The notes: generated by a model from the letters alone, not told the origin. DNA of 64,000 nucleotides from Fen-1254 sp963769605 (GCA_963769605.1 CAVYML010000009.1:1488001-1552000), one strand, 5' to 3'; counted from the stretch's first letter, positions 35,325-47,735 are shown. Translations and numbers: made by a program.

Positions 35325-38300
35325 ATGAAGTATTTGTATGTATTGTGGTTTTTTCTATGCGGCATCATAGGCGCTGCAAATCTCTATGCCGACGAACAAT
35401 ATCCCATAAAAAAAATCCTTATCGTTGCCGAAGGAACATCGGATATTAAAAACATTGCAATGGGAGACGCCCGGCAATTGGCAGATCTCATGGGTCATTT
35501 TTCGACCTCCGTTACCATAAAAGGGGTGCACGATTATATCCTCGGCGAGCTCAATAGTTACGATTTTGTTTTCTATGTCGGATTCAATCTCCGCAATGAA
35601 GTTCCGGCGAAGTTTCTGGTCGATGTACTGACGGCTAAAAAACGAATTATCTGGATCAACACGGGAATGATCGAATTCTGCCGGCGCTATGATGTCCAAA
35701 AAAGATTCGGCTTCACCGTTTCTGAACTCGATTCTACATCCATGTTCAATCAGCTTCGGGCAAACAATCATCTCTTCACCAAAGGCGAGCCGAAACTTCA
35801 TCTTATCCATATTACCAATCCGGCGATAGTCAGTGTAACAGGAACAGCGTACTCCACCTCGCGGGGAAAAAGTTCGCCGTATATCGTCACATCCGGCAAC
35901 CTGACATATATAGCCGATTCTCCGTTTGCCTTTGCCATTCCAGGGGATCATTACATCTATTTTGCGGATCTCCTGCATGATATTCTGGGCGAGCAGCATG
36001 AAGAATCGCATTCCGCCATGATCCGGATCGAAGATGTCTCGGTGTACGATAATCCGGATAAACTCCGGGAAATTGCCGATGTTTTTTCCCGGCATGGTAT
36101 TCCGTTTATGGTCGGTGTTATTCCTTTCTTTGTCGATCCGGGCGAAGGCACACGCCTGAGTCTTTCCGATAAACCGGATTTAGTCGACGCACTGCAGTAC
36201 ATGGTGCGCAACGGTGGCACGATCGTCATGCACGGGATCACACATCAGTATAAAGGAACGACCGCAACGGATTTCGAATTCTGGGACGACAACACGAACA
36301 GCACTATTGTGGGGGAAACTGAAGAAGCCGATGCACATCGGATCGAAATGGGCATCCAGGAATTAATGAAGAACGGCCTTTACCCGCTGGTATGGGAAAC
36401 GCCGCATTATACGGCGTCGTTCAAGCTGTACAGGACTATTGCGAAATATTTCAGCACCGCATGTGAACAAAGGCTGGCAATTGAGGATGCTGACTTCAGT
36501 CAATTTTTCCCATACATCATCAAGAAAGATCTCTTTGGACAAACGATCTACCCGGAGAATCTCGGTTATGTTCCTCTCAACCCGGATAAAGAAGAAAGCC
36601 GCAAATCGGTACAGCAGTTGATCGACAATGCAAGAGCGGAATTGTACGTGCGGGACGGAGTCTCTACGGCATTCTTTCATTCTTTTCTGGATATCGAATT
36701 GCTGGAACAATTGATCGACGGTCTTCAGAACGCTGGATATACATTCATGGATATGCGCGACCAGACCAACTGGGTGCGCACAAAAGACCGGATCATACTT
36801 TCCGGCAGCCAGCAGTATACGATGAAACTCAAAGATCAATATTTAATGGAGGTGTACTATGATGAAAACGGCGAGATCAAGCAGCGCACGCTGAGCGAGA
36901 AACGTCTTCTGGGTTCCGTGACAAAAAAAATAACGCTTGCCCCGGGAGAATTTTACCGTGCTGAAGCCACGGAATTTCGTGAAAAACCGGAAACCTTTTT
37001 CCAGAAAATTGCAGCTCAGGCTCAGCGTGTCTTTGAGAATTTTACAGAAAAGGAAAATTCGTGGCAGCCGGTGCGTCCTCTTCTTATGTGGAATCATTTT
37101 GCACGAGGTGCGTTCTTTCATGACCAGTCATCGTTTGCTTCCGTCTTTCAAAGCGTGAATGTTACGCTCGATACCGCCTTCCTCGGACAGCCGCTTTCTC
37201 TGGCAAACCATAATCTTCTCATCATACCTGCTGCCATTGCGGATTCGCTCAATCCGGCTGAAATCGAGGAAGTGCGAAAATTCGTCAAGAGCGGCGGAAA
37301 TTTGATTCTTGACGCAAAAACCGATCTGGCTGGAGAATTCGGAATTACCTATGCATCCTCGCGTATGGATGTGCGGCATATCCGTGACGAGCTCTTCCCT
37401 GAAGAACCGATCGCGTGGCGCAATGCAGAACTGGTTACCAAATTCGATGCGGATGATATAGACAAAGTTTTCTGCTACGATGAAGCGACCGATGCCCCGA
37501 TGGTTATAGGGAAAAAAATCGACAACGGAAAAGTTCTTTACATCAATTCTTTCTTCGATCCGCTGACCGATCAGGGCTATTCGCATTACCCGTACCTTTT
37601 GGAATATATACGGCGTTATTTTTCACTGCGCCCGTTTGTGCGGCGGGAACAGGTGGAAATGTATTTCGAACCTGGACTGCGCCATACGTACAGCATTGAA
37701 AATCTTATTCGCTCCTGGGTAACGAACGGTATCCGGATCATCCATGTGGCAGGATGGCATCAATATCCCACCTATACGTACGACTATGCGCGGCTGATTC
37801 GCCTGGCTCATGCCAACGGAATTCTCGTTTATGTCTGGCTGGAACCGCCGCAAGTGAATCATAAATTTTGGATAAACCATCCTGAATGGCGTGAAAAGAA
37901 CATCAAAGGAGACGATGCAAAAGCCTCCTGGCGATTCCCGATCGCATTGACCGACACCGGGTGTGTTCGAGCCGTCATGCAGGAATTTCGTTCGATCCTG
38001 GAAGCATACGACTGGGACGGTGTTGATCTTGCAGAATTGCACTTCGAAGCCGGCCGCGGATTTGAAGACCCGCTTCTCTTCACTCCCGCACACCCGAGCG
38101 CAAAGAACGACCTTAAACAACGCTACGGTATAACTCTGGCATCCGTCTTCGACTCGTTATCGCCGTCGTACTGGAAAAGAAATCCGGGTGTACGCGAGGC
38201 TATTACGGATTACCGTGTGCAGAGCCTGACAAAAGCGTATGAAAGGTTCCTTTCACTTTTTCAGGAGTGTGAAATCAGAAAACCCGGTTTTCAAGTTATC

Positions 38301-39266
38301 GTCACGGCGATGGACAGCTACAATTCGCCGAACCTGCGGGAGCAGCTCGGTGTGGACATGCAAAGCGTGCTCGCGCTTCAGCATCGATTCGGATTTATGC
38401 TGCAGATCGAAGATCCACAGTCTCTCTGGTCGACGGATCCGCAGCGCTACGCAAAAATCGGCGCGCAGTATCAGGCGCTTGTTTCCGATCCTGCCAAGCT
38501 TATGCTGGATCTCAACATCCTGAGCTTCCGTAATAAGGATGAAGTAATTCCTTTCCCGACGCTCATACAAACCGGAACGGAAAGCTATCATCTTATTCAT
38601 GCAGCAGCAGGGGCTGTGCGAACAACGGTTTATTCGGAAGCGACGGTCAATCCGCAGGATTTGGCTTTCTTTTCAAATGCTCTTGCCTCCGATTCCCGCT
38701 ATCATTTAAAGGGCAATGAAATCGATTTTTCTTCACCCTATTCAACCACGCTGCGTATGCCCGCAGCGGTTCCGGAAATTTCTCTGGACGGCATAACCGT
38801 TCTGCCTTCCCGCGACAACAGGTATTTCATGCCTGCCGGAAACCATCAAATAGTTCTGCAGACACAGGAAGCCGGAACGTTTTCTGCGAACAAATTGCAG
38901 CCCCATGTGATGTCTTCGACTGGTAACGTCAAAACGCTGCAATACGGTTCGCGTGACATTATGTTTTCGTATGAATGCAGTGCGCGGATGCTCATTGCGC
39001 TGAGCAATCTCCCGACGGCTGTTACTGTCGATGGTTCTCCGTATCCGTGCCGTCCGATGCAGGGAAACGATTGCTTTTCGATCTTTCTTCCGCAGGGACA
39101 CCATAGCGCCGTTATAACAACCGGCGATGCCTTTTCCTACGGTATCAGCATTACAAGCTTTTGGTCTTCAACGGCGATTGCCCTGTTTAGCGTTACAGCA
39201 GTTTCAATGCTTGCATTGATGTACGGTATCTTGAAAATTTTAAAACGCCGCTCTTCTGCATCCTGA
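35325..39266 (+). CDS. Multidomain deacetylase/glycosidase-like membrane protein (PgaB-like role)
   Basis: 1313 aa. Signal peptide-like N-terminus (residues 1-22). Residues about 225-480 resemble DUF2334, a polysaccharide-deacetylase-fold domain (SAMIRIEDVSVYDNPD, GTIVMHGITHQYKG, VWETPHYTAS). About 580-780 look like a Rossmann/ThuA-like domain (NHNLLIIPAAIADSL). About 785-1075 fit a TIM-barrel glycosidase-like domain (IIHVAGWHQYPTYTYDY, VYVWLEPPQ, WDGVDLAELHFEAGRG with likely acidic catalytic residues). A C-terminal span (SFWSSTAIALFSVTAVSMLA) anchors it. With the adjacent processive glycosyltransferase this recalls PgaB/PgaC or PelA architectures, so modification of a nascent exopolysaccharide is inferred. 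Confidence 0.7.
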   Translation: MKYLYVLWFFLCGIIGAANLYADEQYPIKKILIVAEGTSDIKNIAMGDARQLADLMGHFSTSVTIKGVHDYILGELNSYDFVFYVGFNLRNEVPAKFLVDVLTAKKRIIWINTGMIEFCRRYDVQKRFGFTVSELDSTSMFNQLRANNHLFTKGEPKLHLIHITNPAIVSVTGTAYSTSRGKSSPYIVTSGNLTYIADSPFAFAIPGDHYIYFADLLHDILGEQHEESHSAMIRIEDVSVYDNPDKLREIADVFSRHGIPFMVGVIPFFVDPGEGTRLSLSDKPDLVDALQYMVRNGGTIVMHGITHQYKGTTATDFEFWDDNTNSTIVGETEEADAHRIEMGIQELMKNGLYPLVWETPHYTASFKLYRTIAKYFSTACEQRLAIEDADFSQFFPYIIKKDLFGQTIYPENLGYVPLNPDKEESRKSVQQLIDNARAELYVRDGVSTAFFHSFLDIELLEQLIDGLQNAGYTFMDMRDQTNWVRTKDRIILSGSQQYTMKLKDQYLMEVYYDENGEIKQRTLSEKRLLGSVTKKITLAPGEFYRAEATEFREKPETFFQKIAAQAQRVFENFTEKENSWQPVRPLLMWNHFARGAFFHDQSSFASVFQSVNVTLDTAFLGQPLSLANHNLLIIPAAIADSLNPAEIEEVRKFVKSGGNLILDAKTDLAGEFGITYASSRMDVRHIRDELFPEEPIAWRNAELVTKFDADDIDKVFCYDEATDAPMVIGKKIDNGKVLYINSFFDPLTDQGYSHYPYLLEYIRRYFSLRPFVRREQVEMYFEPGLRHTYSIENLIRSWVTNGIRIIHVAGWHQYPTYTYDYARLIRLAHANGILVYVWLEPPQVNHKFWINHPEWREKNIKGDDAKASWRFPIALTDTGCVRAVMQEFRSILEAYDWDGVDLAELHFEAGRGFEDPLLFTPAHPSAKNDLKQRYGITLASVFDSLSPSYWKRNPGVREAITDYRVQSLTKAYERFLSLFQECEIRKPGFQVIVTAMDSYNSPNLREQLGVDMQSVLALQHRFGFMLQIEDPQSLWSTDPQRYAKIGAQYQALVSDPAKLMLDLNILSFRNKDEVIPFPTLIQTGTESYHLIHAAAGAVRTTVYSEATVNPQDLAFFSNALASDSRYHLKGNEIDFSSPYSTTLRMPAAVPEISLDGITVLPSRDNRYFMPAGNHQIVLQTQEAGTFSANKLQPHVMSSTGNVKTLQYGSRDIMFSYECSARMLIALSNLPTAVTVDGSPYPCRPMQGNDCFSIFLPQGHHSAVITTGDAFSYGISITSFWSSTAIALFSVTAVSMLALMYGILKILKRRSSAS

Positions 39267-39279
39267 AAGGTGTACAACC

Positions 39280-40551
39280 ATGTCTCTTCTCGAACTTGAT
39301 TTGAGTTTTCTTTTTGTTGTTGCGGTTATTCTTATCTGGTTTACTATTGCGTATCAGTTTATCCTCACAATTTTCGGTTATGTCAATTATGTAAAAGCGA
39401 TGAAGGAAAAAAACCAGATCGACAAACAGTCGTTCGATTATCCTTCCTGTTCTATTCTTATTCCGGCGCATAACGAAGAGAAGGTCATCGGCAAAACGAT
39501 CGAATCAATGCTTCGTCTGGAGTATCCCAAAGATAAACTGAAAATTATCGTCATTAACGATGGTTCTGCCGACGGCACGAAGGAAATCATACAGGGATAT
39601 GCGGCACAGGACGCACACGTTATACTTTTCGACGTCCCGAAAGGTCTGGGGGGAAAGGGAAAATCGCGTGCGCTGAATCTTGGCATGAAAGCGGCGACTT
39701 CGGACGTTATTGCCATTTACGATGCGGACAATACGCCGGATCCGAGTTCACTTCGATATCTCACCGCACAGCTTCTTCTTCACAAAAATCTCGGAGCGGT
39801 TATCGGAAAATTCCGAACGGTCAATAAAAAGGCAAACCTTTTAACACGCTTCATCAACATCGAGACACTAAGTTTTCAATCGATGCTGCAGGCGGGACGC
39901 TGGCAGATGCACAATATTGCAACGCTTCCCGGAACAAATTACGTTATCTGGCGCCATTTACTTGAGGAACTCAACGGCTGGGACGAAGAAGCCCTCACGG
40001 AAGATTCGGAAATGAGCATCCGTTTATACGAAGCCGGGTATAAAATTAAGTTTATCCCGTACGCAGTAACCTACGAGCAGGAACCGCAGGAATGGAAAGT
40101 CTGGATCGGCCAGCGGCTGCGATGGGTTCGTGGTAATAATTACGTGGTTTCGAAATTCTGGAAAAAAATTCCGCATTTTAAGAGCAAACGACTTGCATTC
40201 GATCTCTTGTATACGCTGTCGCTCTATTATGTCTATTTTATCGCTGTCGTCTTTTCCGATGTTCTTTTCATTATCAGTCTTCTGCGCATCGTCAGTATTT
40301 CGCTCCCGGGGCCGTACACGTTTGTCTGGGTTACGTCGATATTTCTCTTCATTTTCGAACTGGTGTTGACGATTTCTTATGACGACGAAGATAAACTGGA
40401 GAATATCGTATTGGTCCCGTTGATGTACTTCTCGTACTGCCAGTTGTGGATTTATATCGTCATCAAGGCGTGGTATCAGGACTATATCAAAAGAACAAAG
40501 CGGACATGGGAAAAAACGGTCAGGTTTGAAGTCCCCGGCCGCCCGCGGTAG
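39280..40551 (+). CDS. Processive family-2 glycosyltransferase (PgaC/IcaA-like)
   Basis: 423 aa. One N-terminal span (about 8-32), a cytoplasmic GT2 domain with INDGSADG, YDADNTPDP, TEDSEMS and IGQRLRWVRG (the D, DxD, TED and QxxRW motifs of processive beta-glycan synthases), and four to five C-terminal spans. Predicted to polymerise and extrude a beta-linked polysaccharide across the inner membrane. Starts 13 nt after the deacetylase/glycosidase-like gene, with AAAGGTG as ribosome site, so the two form an operon. Confidence 0.92.
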   Translation: MSLLELDLSFLFVVAVILIWFTIAYQFILTIFGYVNYVKAMKEKNQIDKQSFDYPSCSILIPAHNEEKVIGKTIESMLRLEYPKDKLKIIVINDGSADGTKEIIQGYAAQDAHVILFDVPKGLGGKGKSRALNLGMKAATSDVIAIYDADNTPDPSSLRYLTAQLLLHKNLGAVIGKFRTVNKKANLLTRFINIETLSFQSMLQAGRWQMHNIATLPGTNYVIWRHLLEELNGWDEEALTEDSEMSIRLYEAGYKIKFIPYAVTYEQEPQEWKVWIGQRLRWVRGNNYVVSKFWKKIPHFKSKRLAFDLLYTLSLYYVYFIAVVFSDVLFIISLLRIVSISLPGPYTFVWVTSIFLFIFELVLTISYDDEDKLENIVLVPLMYFSYCQLWIYIVIKAWYQDYIKRTKRTWEKTVRFEVPGRPR

Positions 40552-40687
40552 CTTTTTTTTGAACCAAGTCATTTTCATGTCTTGCAGAAGCAAGGTTTGA
40601 TTGTTAGATTGCACGAAAGAAAAAAGGAAAATTTCAGACAGGATTTGATTATATTGTCTGAAACGACAAATCACTGAGGGTAATACT

Positions 40688-41428
40688 ATGGCGGGCGGCA
40701 ATCAGGACGAACCAATTCGTATCCGGGCTAAATTTCATTTCGACGGCGGAGTAGAAAAAATATTCAACATCGCTCTCCATCCCAAAACTCTGGAGCTCAT
40801 CGTTCCTGAAATACCGAGCCTTCCCGATTGGACATTTCTGGAATACCAGAAATGCGTCAACTGCCCGCTGCCGGGCACGGTTGCACGATGCCCGATTGCT
40901 GTAAATATTTCCCGCCTTATCGAGGAATTTAAAAATTATACGTCATATGATAAGACATGGATCGTTATTGAAACGGCGGAACGAATTTACAGCAAGGAGA
41001 CAAGCATTCAGAACGGACTGAGTTCGCTGCTCGGAATTTATATGGTCACAAGCGGCTGCCCGATTATGGACAACCTCCGGCCTATGGTCCGATTTCACTT
41101 GCCGTTCGCTACGACAATGGAAACAACATACCGTTCTGTGTCGATGTACCTGATAGCGCAGTATTTTCGCAGCAGGCGCGGACTGTCGGCGGATTGGAAG
41201 CTGGAAAAACTCGACGATTTATACAAGAAAATTGCGAAAGTAAACAAAGGCCTGTGGGGCAGACTTTCGAAAGCATCGACATTTGACGCCAATACGAATG
41301 CTATCGTGATGCTAAACACGTTCGGCGATGCGCTGCGTTTTTCTATGAAAAAAGAATTCGAAGAATTTATTCCATACTTTGAAGTATACTTGCGCGATGA
41401 TCCTTTTGAGAAATCGCCGTTTTTTTAA
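40688..41428 (+). CDS. Conserved hypothetical protein with Cys motif (DUF6901-like)
   Basis: 246 aa, soluble, no signal. The N-terminal 60 residues begin with beta strands (IRIRAKFHFDGGVEKIFNI). A CVNCPLPGTVARCPIA motif (three Cys) and a later GCPIMDNLRP suggest metal binding or a redox centre. The C-terminal half is helical. I believe related proteins are catalogued as DUF6901, but this is from memory. Its distance (136 bp) from the glycosyltransferase gene argues for separate expression. Confidence 0.65.
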   Translation: MAGGNQDEPIRIRAKFHFDGGVEKIFNIALHPKTLELIVPEIPSLPDWTFLEYQKCVNCPLPGTVARCPIAVNISRLIEEFKNYTSYDKTWIVIETAERIYSKETSIQNGLSSLLGIYMVTSGCPIMDNLRPMVRFHLPFATTMETTYRSVSMYLIAQYFRSRRGLSADWKLEKLDDLYKKIAKVNKGLWGRLSKASTFDANTNAIVMLNTFGDALRFSMKKEFEEFIPYFEVYLRDDPFEKSPFF

Positions 41429-41599
41429 AAACCGGCATCGGAGCATCTTTCCGGAGAATGCCGCACTGTGCGTCAAGACACATGTTTGCAAAGAAGAGAA
41501 AATAAAAGTTGATTCTTAGGACGACTTCTTCCTATATTTTCTTTATATTGTTGAGAGTATCGTATAGCACTCAAAAACTTCCATCAAACGGAGGGTATT

Positions 41600-42547
41600 A
41601 TGAACCTTTCTAAAAAAACAATAGTCACTGTTCTTTTACTGTGCGTCTGTTCCGGCGTCAATCGAGTTCAGGCACAGGACTTGCAGCAGGCATTATCGAA
41701 CCTAAATGCACAAGTTGCTGGCATGTATATCGATCCGATCCTTATCAACTGGGCAAACGATTTGAATTCGGGGATATATCACACTGCTGATTTGCACGGT
41801 GTTCTCGGGTTTGATATCGGCGTCAATCTCGCATTAGCGCACGTTTCTGACGGCGATAAGACGTTTCAATTCATTATGGGGATGCCGGTTAATGTTAACG
41901 GAGTTCTGTATCCCGCAAATACGCCGATAACTGCATCAACAGCTGTCGGTCCCAAAAATGCGACTGTTATTACCACTGTGAACGGATTGCCGATCCTTAC
42001 TATTCCGGCTGGATATAATCTTCCTTATGTTCCGCTTCCGATGCCGCAGGTGTCTCTTGGTTTGCCTTTCGGAATCGAAGTCATGGCCCGATATATACCG
42101 ACTGTCTCCGCCGGCAGCGAAGGAAAATTTAACTCCTCAGGGTTCGGCGCCCGGTACAGCATCGATCAATGGATTCCGATGTGCCCCGTTAATATCGCAG
42201 TACATTTCATGACGCAGAAACTTAATTTCAAGTCGAAGAGCGATACAAGTATTTTTTCCGGCAAAGGTACTGCATACGGCTTGGAAGTAAGCAAGAAGCT
42301 TGCTATACTAACGCTTTATGCCGGCTACCAACTGGAAAGTTCGAGCATGACTGTCGATAATTACGTGTATACCGATCAATCGACGGGCTTATCATCTACA
42401 ATTCAAGGATTTACTGTAAACGGAAGCAACAAGTCCCGGTTTACAGTCGGTGCAAATTTTTCGCTCTTAATTTTAGATATTCATGCCGATTATAGTTTTG
42501 CTTCTACGCCGGTAGCCACTCTCGGCGCCGGTTTTTCCTTCCGGTAA
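41600..42547 (+). CDS. Outer-membrane beta-barrel protein (DUF6588-like)
   Basis: 315 aa. Signal peptide (KTIVTVLLLCVCSGVNRVQAQ), then DLQQALSNLNAQVAGMYIDP and GVLGFDIGVNLALAHVSDG, a start I associate with DUF6588 proteins of this phylum. The rest alternates as in a barrel and ends TLGAGFSFR with a terminal aromatic near the end. GGAGGG precedes the ATG by 6 nt. Followed by an intrinsic terminator. Substrate unknown. Confidence 0.7.
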   Translation: MNLSKKTIVTVLLLCVCSGVNRVQAQDLQQALSNLNAQVAGMYIDPILINWANDLNSGIYHTADLHGVLGFDIGVNLALAHVSDGDKTFQFIMGMPVNVNGVLYPANTPITASTAVGPKNATVITTVNGLPILTIPAGYNLPYVPLPMPQVSLGLPFGIEVMARYIPTVSAGSEGKFNSSGFGARYSIDQWIPMCPVNIAVHFMTQKLNFKSKSDTSIFSGKGTAYGLEVSKKLAILTLYAGYQLESSSMTVDNYVYTDQSTGLSSTIQGFTVNGSNKSRFTVGANFSLLILDIHADYSFASTPVATLGAGFSFR

Positions 42548-42576
42548 AAAAAAATATTCCGGGTTGCGCATTTTTT

Positions 42577-42608
42577 AAAGGCTGAATTTCATCGAGGTTC
42601 AGCCTTTT
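42577..42608 (+). terminator. Intrinsic terminator
   Basis: AAAGGCTGAA and TTCAGCCTTT form a perfect 10-bp stem with an 11-nt loop, followed by a short T run, 30 bp after the outer-membrane protein gene. Confidence 0.8.
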
Positions 42609-42760
42609 CATTTCTGCCGAAAAATCCGTATCTTAACTTATGAAAGCCTCAGGATGAAAATCACAGCTGAGGCATTTTTATTTTTGAACGGAGACCGGTT
42701 TTACGATTTTTCTTTGAAGAGTAGAGAGAAATAAATTCGTGAGAGTATTAAAGAGGAACG

Positions 42761-44611
42761 ATGTATAATTCAGCACATATCCGCAATATAGCCATTATCG
42801 CACATGTCGATCACGGCAAGACGACGCTTGTCGATTATATGCTCCGGCAGACCGGAACATTCCGTGCCAATCAGGATCTTGTAACACGCGTCATGGATTC
42901 CAACGATATCGAACGCGAGCGGGGCATTACCATTCTGGCAAAAAACACCGCTGTGTTTTATAAAAAACATTCGGACGGCGTTCTCTATAAAATCAATATT
43001 GTCGACACACCGGGTCACTCCGATTTTTCCGGTGAGGTCGAACGAACGCTTAAAATGGTTGACGGCGTTTTATTATTAGTCGATGCGGCTGAAGGTCCGC
43101 TGCCCGGAACGAAATTTGTCCTGAAAAAATCTCTCGAACTCGATCTTCACCCGATTGTCATTATTAATAAGATAGACCGCAAGGATGCGCGTGCGCATGA
43201 AGTGCTGGATGAAGTTTTTGAACTTTTCCTGTCGCTCGGCGCCACCGATAAGCAGCTCGATTTTCCGACGATTTACTGTGTCGCCAAACAGGGTATAGCC
43301 AAACGCGAACTTGAAGATGAAAGCACAAATCTGGAGCCGCTGTTCGAAGCTATTCTCGCAAGAGTTCCGCCCCCTTCCGGCGACATTGCGGGTCCGTTCC
43401 AGATGCTCGTAACAACGATCGATTACAACGATTATCTGGGTCGTTTGGGTATCGGACGCATTTCGCGCGGGATCATCAAGATGGGTTCCCCGATGAAAAT
43501 CGTACACCGGGACGGCGTTGTCGACGACGCACGCGTTACAAAAATTTATACGTTTCAGGGATTGAAACGTATGGAGGTCGAAGAGGCCGTTACGGGCGAT
43601 ATCATAGCTCTTGCCGGTATGGAAGATGTCGATATCGGCGAGACGATTGCCGATGCCGCGGATCCGGCGCCGATGGCGTTCGTCTCCATCGAGGAGCCGA
43701 CACTTTCGATGAATTTTGTCGTCAACAATTCCCCCTTTGCCGGATTGGAAGGTAAATACGTTACAACCCGTCATCTGGGCGAACGCCTGACGAAGGAGCT
43801 TCGCTCCAATGTCAGCCTGCGCGTAGAACTGACCGACTCTCCGGATGTGTTCAAGGTCAGCGGCCGCGGCGAACTGCACCTCGGTGTTTTGATCGAAACC
43901 ATGCGGCGGGAAGGATACGAATTCCAGGTGTCGCGGCCGGAAGTCATCCTGAAACGGATTGCCGATGTGACCTGCGAACCGGTCGAACAGGTGATTATCG
44001 ATGTGCCGGATGAATTTGTCGGCGTGGTGATGGAAAATATCGGCCAGCGCAAAGGCGCTTTAAAAAGTATGATTCAAAACATGGGCAATACGCGTCTTGA
44101 ATTTCTGGTTCCTGCACGCGGGCTCATCGGTTTCCGTTCGGAATTTATGACGCAGACCAAAGGTACCGGCATTCTACATCATAATTTTCACGGGTACGAA
44201 CCGTATAAAGGAGATCTCAGTACGCGGTCGCGCGGTGCGCTTATTGCGCTGGAAGACGGCATGTCGGTCGCTTACGGGATGTGGAAACTGCAGGAAAGAA
44301 GCACGTTCTTTATCGAACCGGGAGTTCACGTGTATGCGGGTATGATTGTCGGAGAAAATTCGAGGGAATACGATATGGTGGTCAATGTATGCAAATCCAA
44401 GCAGCTGACCAATATGCGTGCATCAGGTTCGGATGAAGCCGTGCGTCTGGAGCCGCCGCGAATGCTTACACTCGAACAGGCAACCGAATGGATCGCAGAC
44501 GACGAGCTCGTCGAAGTGACGCCGAAGTCGATTCGCCTCAGAAAAAAAATCCTCGACCATAACGACCGCAACCGTATGTCGAAGAAAAAAGCGGAAGCGT
44601 TCGAAGAATAG
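42761..44611 (+). CDS. typA: Translational GTPase TypA/BipA
   Basis: 616 aa, full length. G1 AHVDHGKTT at 14-22, switch II VDTPGHSDF, G4 NKIDR. Then EF-G-like domains II, III and V and the TypA-specific C-terminal domain (SRGALIALEDGMSVAYGMW). Ribosome-bound GTPase for 50S assembly and stress response. AGAGGAACG precedes the ATG. Monocistronic. Confidence 0.97.
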   Translation: MYNSAHIRNIAIIAHVDHGKTTLVDYMLRQTGTFRANQDLVTRVMDSNDIERERGITILAKNTAVFYKKHSDGVLYKINIVDTPGHSDFSGEVERTLKMVDGVLLLVDAAEGPLPGTKFVLKKSLELDLHPIVIINKIDRKDARAHEVLDEVFELFLSLGATDKQLDFPTIYCVAKQGIAKRELEDESTNLEPLFEAILARVPPPSGDIAGPFQMLVTTIDYNDYLGRLGIGRISRGIIKMGSPMKIVHRDGVVDDARVTKIYTFQGLKRMEVEEAVTGDIIALAGMEDVDIGETIADAADPAPMAFVSIEEPTLSMNFVVNNSPFAGLEGKYVTTRHLGERLTKELRSNVSLRVELTDSPDVFKVSGRGELHLGVLIETMRREGYEFQVSRPEVILKRIADVTCEPVEQVIIDVPDEFVGVVMENIGQRKGALKSMIQNMGNTRLEFLVPARGLIGFRSEFMTQTKGTGILHHNFHGYEPYKGDLSTRSRGALIALEDGMSVAYGMWKLQERSTFFIEPGVHVYAGMIVGENSREYDMVVNVCKSKQLTNMRASGSDEAVRLEPPRMLTLEQATEWIADDELVEVTPKSIRLRKKILDHNDRNRMSKKKAEAFEE

Positions 44612-44937
44612 AAAATCGCATTTAGCTTAATTTTCCGGATCAAAAATATAAATCGTCCATTTGTATTGTTCTCACGGAGAATTTTCAGATTTGTTTTCAG
44701 CCGGAAGCGAACTCACTCCCGGCACAACACAGAATCAAAGTCAACGGCAGTTGCCGTATTTCCCTCCTCGTTCATAATATTTTTTTATTCTGAATTCTCA
44801 ATTCTTCATTCTGAATTCTGCAGTGGAACCATCTTTTTCAAGCCGCTGTTGTTCCTTTAGATCACACAAAAGAGGAAGTCTCTGGAGTGTCTTTTGAAAA
44901 ATCTTGAATTCAAATCATCAGCTGAAGGAAAACAGTC
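44612..44937. other. 326-bp intergenic region with family-C repeat
   Basis: No gene seen. Near 44787-44822 lies TTCTGAATTCTCAATTCTTC plus further TTCTGAATTCTG, the family-C low-complexity repeat also found near 3800-4110 and 22200. Confidence 0.5.
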
Positions 44938-46830
<1,893 letters not shown>

Positions 46831-46833
46831 GAA

Positions 46834-47000
46834 ATTGTAAACAGCAAACAGTAAACGGTAAATGGTAGCCGGAGGCCTACTCGCATTGCGGCGACGCCGA
46901 CTGCTGACCAAGTCATGTAGGCGGGCCTGAAAATGTTATTACGCGTCAGTGGGATTCAATTTGGAGAACAGAAAATGGTAAACTGAGAACGGTAAATGGT
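46834..47000. repeat. Family-B repeats around a dispersed GC-rich element
   Basis: AAACAGCAAACAGTAAACGG, then AGCCGGAGGCCTACTCGC, CGACGCCGACTGCTGAC and TAGGCGGGCCTG, then further AAACTGAGAACGGTAAATGG. The AGCCGGAGGCCTA motif recurs at 50125 and, inverted, at 50253; CGACTGCTGAC is shared with the REP-like elements at 3857 and 14939. Confidence 0.6.
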
Positions 47001-47090
47001 CAATAATGAATTGTAAATAGCAGGGGAAGAATAAGGCATCGAAAAGCGTATTCTTGTTGAGTGGTTCATTTTGAGAAAAAGAAGATAGCA

Positions 47091-47735
47091 TTACAGCTTA
47101 ATACCAACGTAAATTGAAAAGACCCGATTAAACATTCCAACATAAGGATCAAGAGTAGACAATCCGATGTCGTATCGTGCATCAAATGTGATTTTAAAAG
47201 TACGATAAGGAATGTCAATCCCAGTCCCCAAAACTAATCCTATATCATTTTTTGGGAAGATGTTCTTTTTATCTGTGTTTGTTGTACTGCCGAACCCCTC
47301 CGCGTGAGCATTCGCACTCAAGAGAAATCCAAAAGAGGGTCCGATGAATAAGGATGATATCACAGCAGGCAAATGAAGATGAAACTTGATAAGCACAGGA
47401 ACATCGAGGTAAGTAAGTGTGCTGGTATGAACGATGGTGTAATAGATGGGAGAGTATGGCGGTGTATTTATTATGTACGATTGATCATCAATACTCTTAT
47501 CCCCTTTCACACTATAGAGGATTTCCGGCTGTATAGAAATCGCTGCGTATTGAAACTCAACAAATCCTCCTACAGCGTATTGGGTTGTCCAATTCGAATT
47601 CCCATTAAATGTCGAGCAGTTTAATCCTCCTTTGACTCCATAATTTACATCTATCTGGGCGTATCCTGTCGTAATACAAACGGCAAGAAATAAAAGGATA
47701 GTGACAACTGCCTTATATATTCTGAATATTTTCAC
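47091..47735 (-). CDS. Outer-membrane beta-barrel protein (PorT-like/OmpA-like barrel)
   Basis: 214 aa. Signal peptide (AVVTILLFLAVCITTGYAQ) then DVNYGVKGGLNCSTFNG, the usual opening of the small porin-like barrels of Bacteroidota. Regular amphipathic strands follow (GGFVEFQYAAISIQPEILYS, TYLDVPVLIKFHLH), and the C-terminus FSIYVGIKL resembles a beta signal. Function unknown. Single gene. Confidence 0.8.
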   Translation of the reverse strand: MKIFRIYKAVVTILLFLAVCITTGYAQIDVNYGVKGGLNCSTFNGNSNWTTQYAVGGFVEFQYAAISIQPEILYSVKGDKSIDDQSYIINTPPYSPIYYTIVHTSTLTYLDVPVLIKFHLHLPAVISSLFIGPSFGFLLSANAHAEGFGSTTNTDKKNIFPKNDIGLVLGTGIDIPYRTFKITFDARYDIGLSTLDPYVGMFNRVFSIYVGIKL

